Source: Amnimonas aquatica (GTDB lineage Bacteria; Pseudomonadota; Gammaproteobacteria; Pseudomonadales; Moraxellaceae). Taken from it: 7,492 nt of DNA. Each line of letters starts with the position of its first letter. Positions within the stretch are counted from its first letter, which is position 1. The stretch covers positions 1,209 to 8,700 of the forward strand of contig NZ_PTQZ01000056.1 in assembly GCF_002943415.1 (NCBI RefSeq), in the 5' to 3' direction. The notes beneath the pieces are model-generated. The model was not told where the DNA came from. It did no database searches and worked only from the letters and a program-made list of their open reading frames with translations. This document shows, one piece after another, positions 6,823 through 7,492 of this stretch. Position numbers and translations under genes: made by a program.

Positions 6823-6836
6823 TCGCGGCCTCACCT

Positions 6837-6921
6837 GCCCAGGTGGCGAAATTGGTAGACGCGCTAGTTTCAGGTACTAGTGTCGCGAGACGTGGAGGTT
6901 CAAGTCCTCTCCTGGGCACCA
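6837..6921 (+). tRNA. tRNA-Leu, anticodon CAG
   Basis: An 85-nt class II tRNA reading CUG, normally the commonest leucine codon in a GC-rich genome and frequent in the genes here. The acceptor GCCCAGG (6837-6843) pairs with CCTGGGC (6911-6917). The discriminator is A6918 and the CCA end (6919-6921) is encoded. The anticodon stem CTAGT/ACTAG (6864-6868, 6876-6880) encloses loop TTCAGGT with CAG at 6871-6873. The long variable arm carries GTC-GCGA-GAC, and the T arm GGAGG/CCTCT encloses TTCAAGT, with a G-U pair at its base. The D arm GTGGCGAAATTGGTAGACGC is typical of leucine tRNAs. The A73 discriminator and long arm are leucyl-tRNA synthetase identity features. It seems to be a single-gene unit with its own promoter and terminator. 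Confidence 0.98.
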
Positions 6922-6928
6922 TCTCAAG

Positions 6929-6958
6929 GTTCCAAGACATCCAACGGTGTCCTGGAAC
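6929..6958 (+). other. Hairpin in the tRNA-Leu 3' trailer
   Basis: GTTCCA (6929-6934) pairs with TGGAAC (6953-6958). After one A/C mismatch GACA (6936-6939) pairs with TGTC (6948-6951), leaving an 8-nt loop. The stem starts 7 nt after the CCA end and precedes the terminator. It has no T tract, so it is not itself a terminator; a processing signal or a stable trailer RNA is possible. Confidence 0.6.
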
Positions 6959-6966
6959 AAGCTGAA

Positions 6967-6990
6967 AGCCCCGCAAATGCGGGGCTTTTT
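6967..6990 (+). terminator. Rho-independent terminator of tRNA-Leu
   Basis: AGCCCCGC (6967-6974), loop AAAT and GCGGGGCT (6979-6986) form a perfect 8-bp GC-rich stem followed by TTTT (6987-6990). Two further A-T pairs can extend the base. It ends the tRNA transcript about 65 nt beyond the CCA. On the minus strand only TTT follows, so it acts mainly rightwards. Confidence 0.93.
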
Positions 6991-7037
6991 GCTTTCAGGG
7001 CATCAGGAATCACCGGCCCGGCCCCGCCACCCAAAAC

Positions 7038-7051
7038 TTACATGACTGTAA
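7038..7051. promoter_or_regulatory. Palindrome TTACA-N4-TGTAA, possible operator
   Basis: A perfect 5-4-5 inverted repeat in the AT-rich gap between the tRNA terminator and the ABC gene, about 80 nt before its ATG. TTACA/TGTAA half sites are seen in operators of some TetR-family repressors, but no regulator gene is in the window, so the assignment is open. Confidence 0.45.
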
Positions 7052-7055
7052 AATA

Positions 7056-7069
7056 TATCGCGAGCGATA
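7056..7069. promoter_or_regulatory. Palindrome TATCGC-GA-GCGATA, possible operator
   Basis: A perfect 6-2-6 inverted repeat only 4 nt after the first palindrome and about 24 nt before a TATAGT hexamer (7093-7098) that could be the -10 of the ABC gene. No good -35 accompanies that hexamer, which would fit an activator-dependent promoter. It does not look like a Fur box. The regulator is unknown. Confidence 0.45.
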
Positions 7070-7127
7070 GGCGTTCCTACTTTGCCATCCGCTATAGTCG
7101 GCCACACGCCATTACCGTGCCGCCCGC

Positions 7128-7492
7128 ATGATCATCGCGCCCCGTCAGTCCCATGCCGCCAGCACCACCAGTTCCGCCCTGGCGGTGTCCGGCTTGCGCC
7201 ATGCCTACGGCAGCCATGTCGCCGTCGACGACGTGTCCTGGCAGGCCGGCGCAGGCGAGGCCGTCTGCCTGCTCGGCCACTCGGGCTGCGGCAAGACCAC
7301 GCTGCTGCGCCTGATCGCCGGGCTGGAAGTGCCAACCGCCGGTCGCGTGCTGCTGGACGGGCAGACCGTCAGCGGCCCGGACACCTTCGTGCCGCCGGAA
7401 CGGCGGCGCATCGGCCTGGTGTTCCAGGACTATGCCCTGTTCCCCCACCTGAGCGTGCTCGACAACGTGCGCTTCGGCTTGCCCGACCGCCG
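7128..7492 (+). CDS. ABC transporter ATP-binding protein, FbpC/ferric-iron type (N-terminal 121 codons)
   Basis: This is the nucleotide-binding subunit of an ABC importer, acting on the inner face of the cytoplasmic membrane. Residues 17-40 ([20 protein letters not shown]) form the family's opening strands. Walker A is [13 protein letters not shown] (Lys56), followed by [18 protein letters not shown]. The Q-loop is [13 protein letters not shown] (Gln100), followed by DNVRFGL. The stretch [21 protein letters not shown] strongly recalls FbpC/AfuC and related CUT-type ATPases; iron(III) is the best guess, but spermidine, sulfate or thiamine systems share much of it. Signature motif and Walker B lie beyond the right edge. 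The ATG at 7128 gives about 16 residues more than usual and has no Shine-Dalgarno. A GTG at residue 20 is a less likely start. The permease and binding-protein genes are not visible. Confidence 0.88.
   Translation, partial: MIIAPRQSHAASTTSSALAVSGLRHAYGSHVAVDDVSWQAGAGEAVCLLGHSGCGKTTLLRLIAGLEVPTAGRVLLDGQTVSGPDTFVPPERRRIGLVFQDYALFPHLSVLDNVRFGLPDR

Noticed and set aside
4610..6880. A 756-residue open frame on the plus strand opposite rnr
   Set aside because: It runs antisense to a complete, motif-rich RNase R. Its translation is low-complexity (His, Arg, Val, Leu, Ala, Asp) with no recognisable domain, as expected from the mirror frame of a GC-rich gene, and it extends into the tRNA gene.
6968..7000. 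An attachment site or integrated element at the tRNA-Leu 3' end
   Set aside because: The tRNA is followed by its own terminator and an ordinary transporter gene. There is no integrase and no repeated tRNA 3' end in the window.
7038..7069. A Fur box upstream of the iron-type ABC gene
   Set aside because: Neither palindrome resembles the GATAAT-type Fur repeat, and no match is visible elsewhere in 7000-7127.
1..7492. CRISPR arrays, insertion sequences, toxin-antitoxin or defence genes
   Set aside because: No spaced direct repeats, transposase motifs or unexplained gene-sized space were seen. The largest gaps without a gene are about 206, 188 and 151 bases and hold the control elements listed.

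Overview
The window is GC-rich bacterial chromosome from a gammaproteobacterium. The evidence is the gene order rnr-rlmB-rpsF-priB-rpsR-rplI-dnaB-alr, proteins that read collinearly with their Escherichia coli counterparts, and a tRNA-Leu(CAG) just upstream of rnr, an arrangement I recall from Pseudomonas. The priB gene between rpsF and rpsR argues against Pseudomonas itself, which as far as I recall lacks it there. I cannot name a genus from the sequence.

Layout. Everything from position 1 to about 6751 lies on the minus strand, so transcription runs right to left. From upstream to downstream it holds RNase R (rnr), the 23S rRNA G2251 methyltransferase RlmB, ribosomal protein S6, primosomal protein PriB, S18, L9, the replicative helicase DnaB, and the first 97 codons of alanine racemase (cut by the left edge). 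Between rlmB and rpsF lies a strong sigma70-type promoter. It is followed by a leader RNA whose fold matches the known S6:S18 autoregulatory motif: the rpsF Shine-Dalgarno sits in a stem next to a CCG-containing bulge. An intrinsic terminator after rplI closes the ribosomal operon, and dnaB probably restarts from a weak promoter of its own.

The plus strand begins with a tRNA-Leu(CAG) that has an almost consensus promoter (TTGACA, 17 nt, TATATT), divergent from rnr. Its trailer holds one hairpin and then a strong terminator. After a short AT-rich control region with two neighbouring palindromes comes the start of an ABC-transporter ATPase resembling the FbpC/ferric-iron type, cut by the right edge.

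How it works together: rnr and rlmB serve RNA turnover and 23S rRNA modification; rpsF-rpsR-rplI supply ribosomal proteins; priB and dnaB belong to the replication restart and replisome machinery; alr supplies D-alanine for peptidoglycan. This is a core housekeeping block. I see no mobile element, CRISPR array, phage gene, toxin-antitoxin pair or defence system, and no convincing new system. The points worth a second look are regulatory and structural: the S6:S18 leader, a PriB lacking the aromatic ssDNA-binding residues, the tRNA trailer, and the paired palindromes before the ABC gene.
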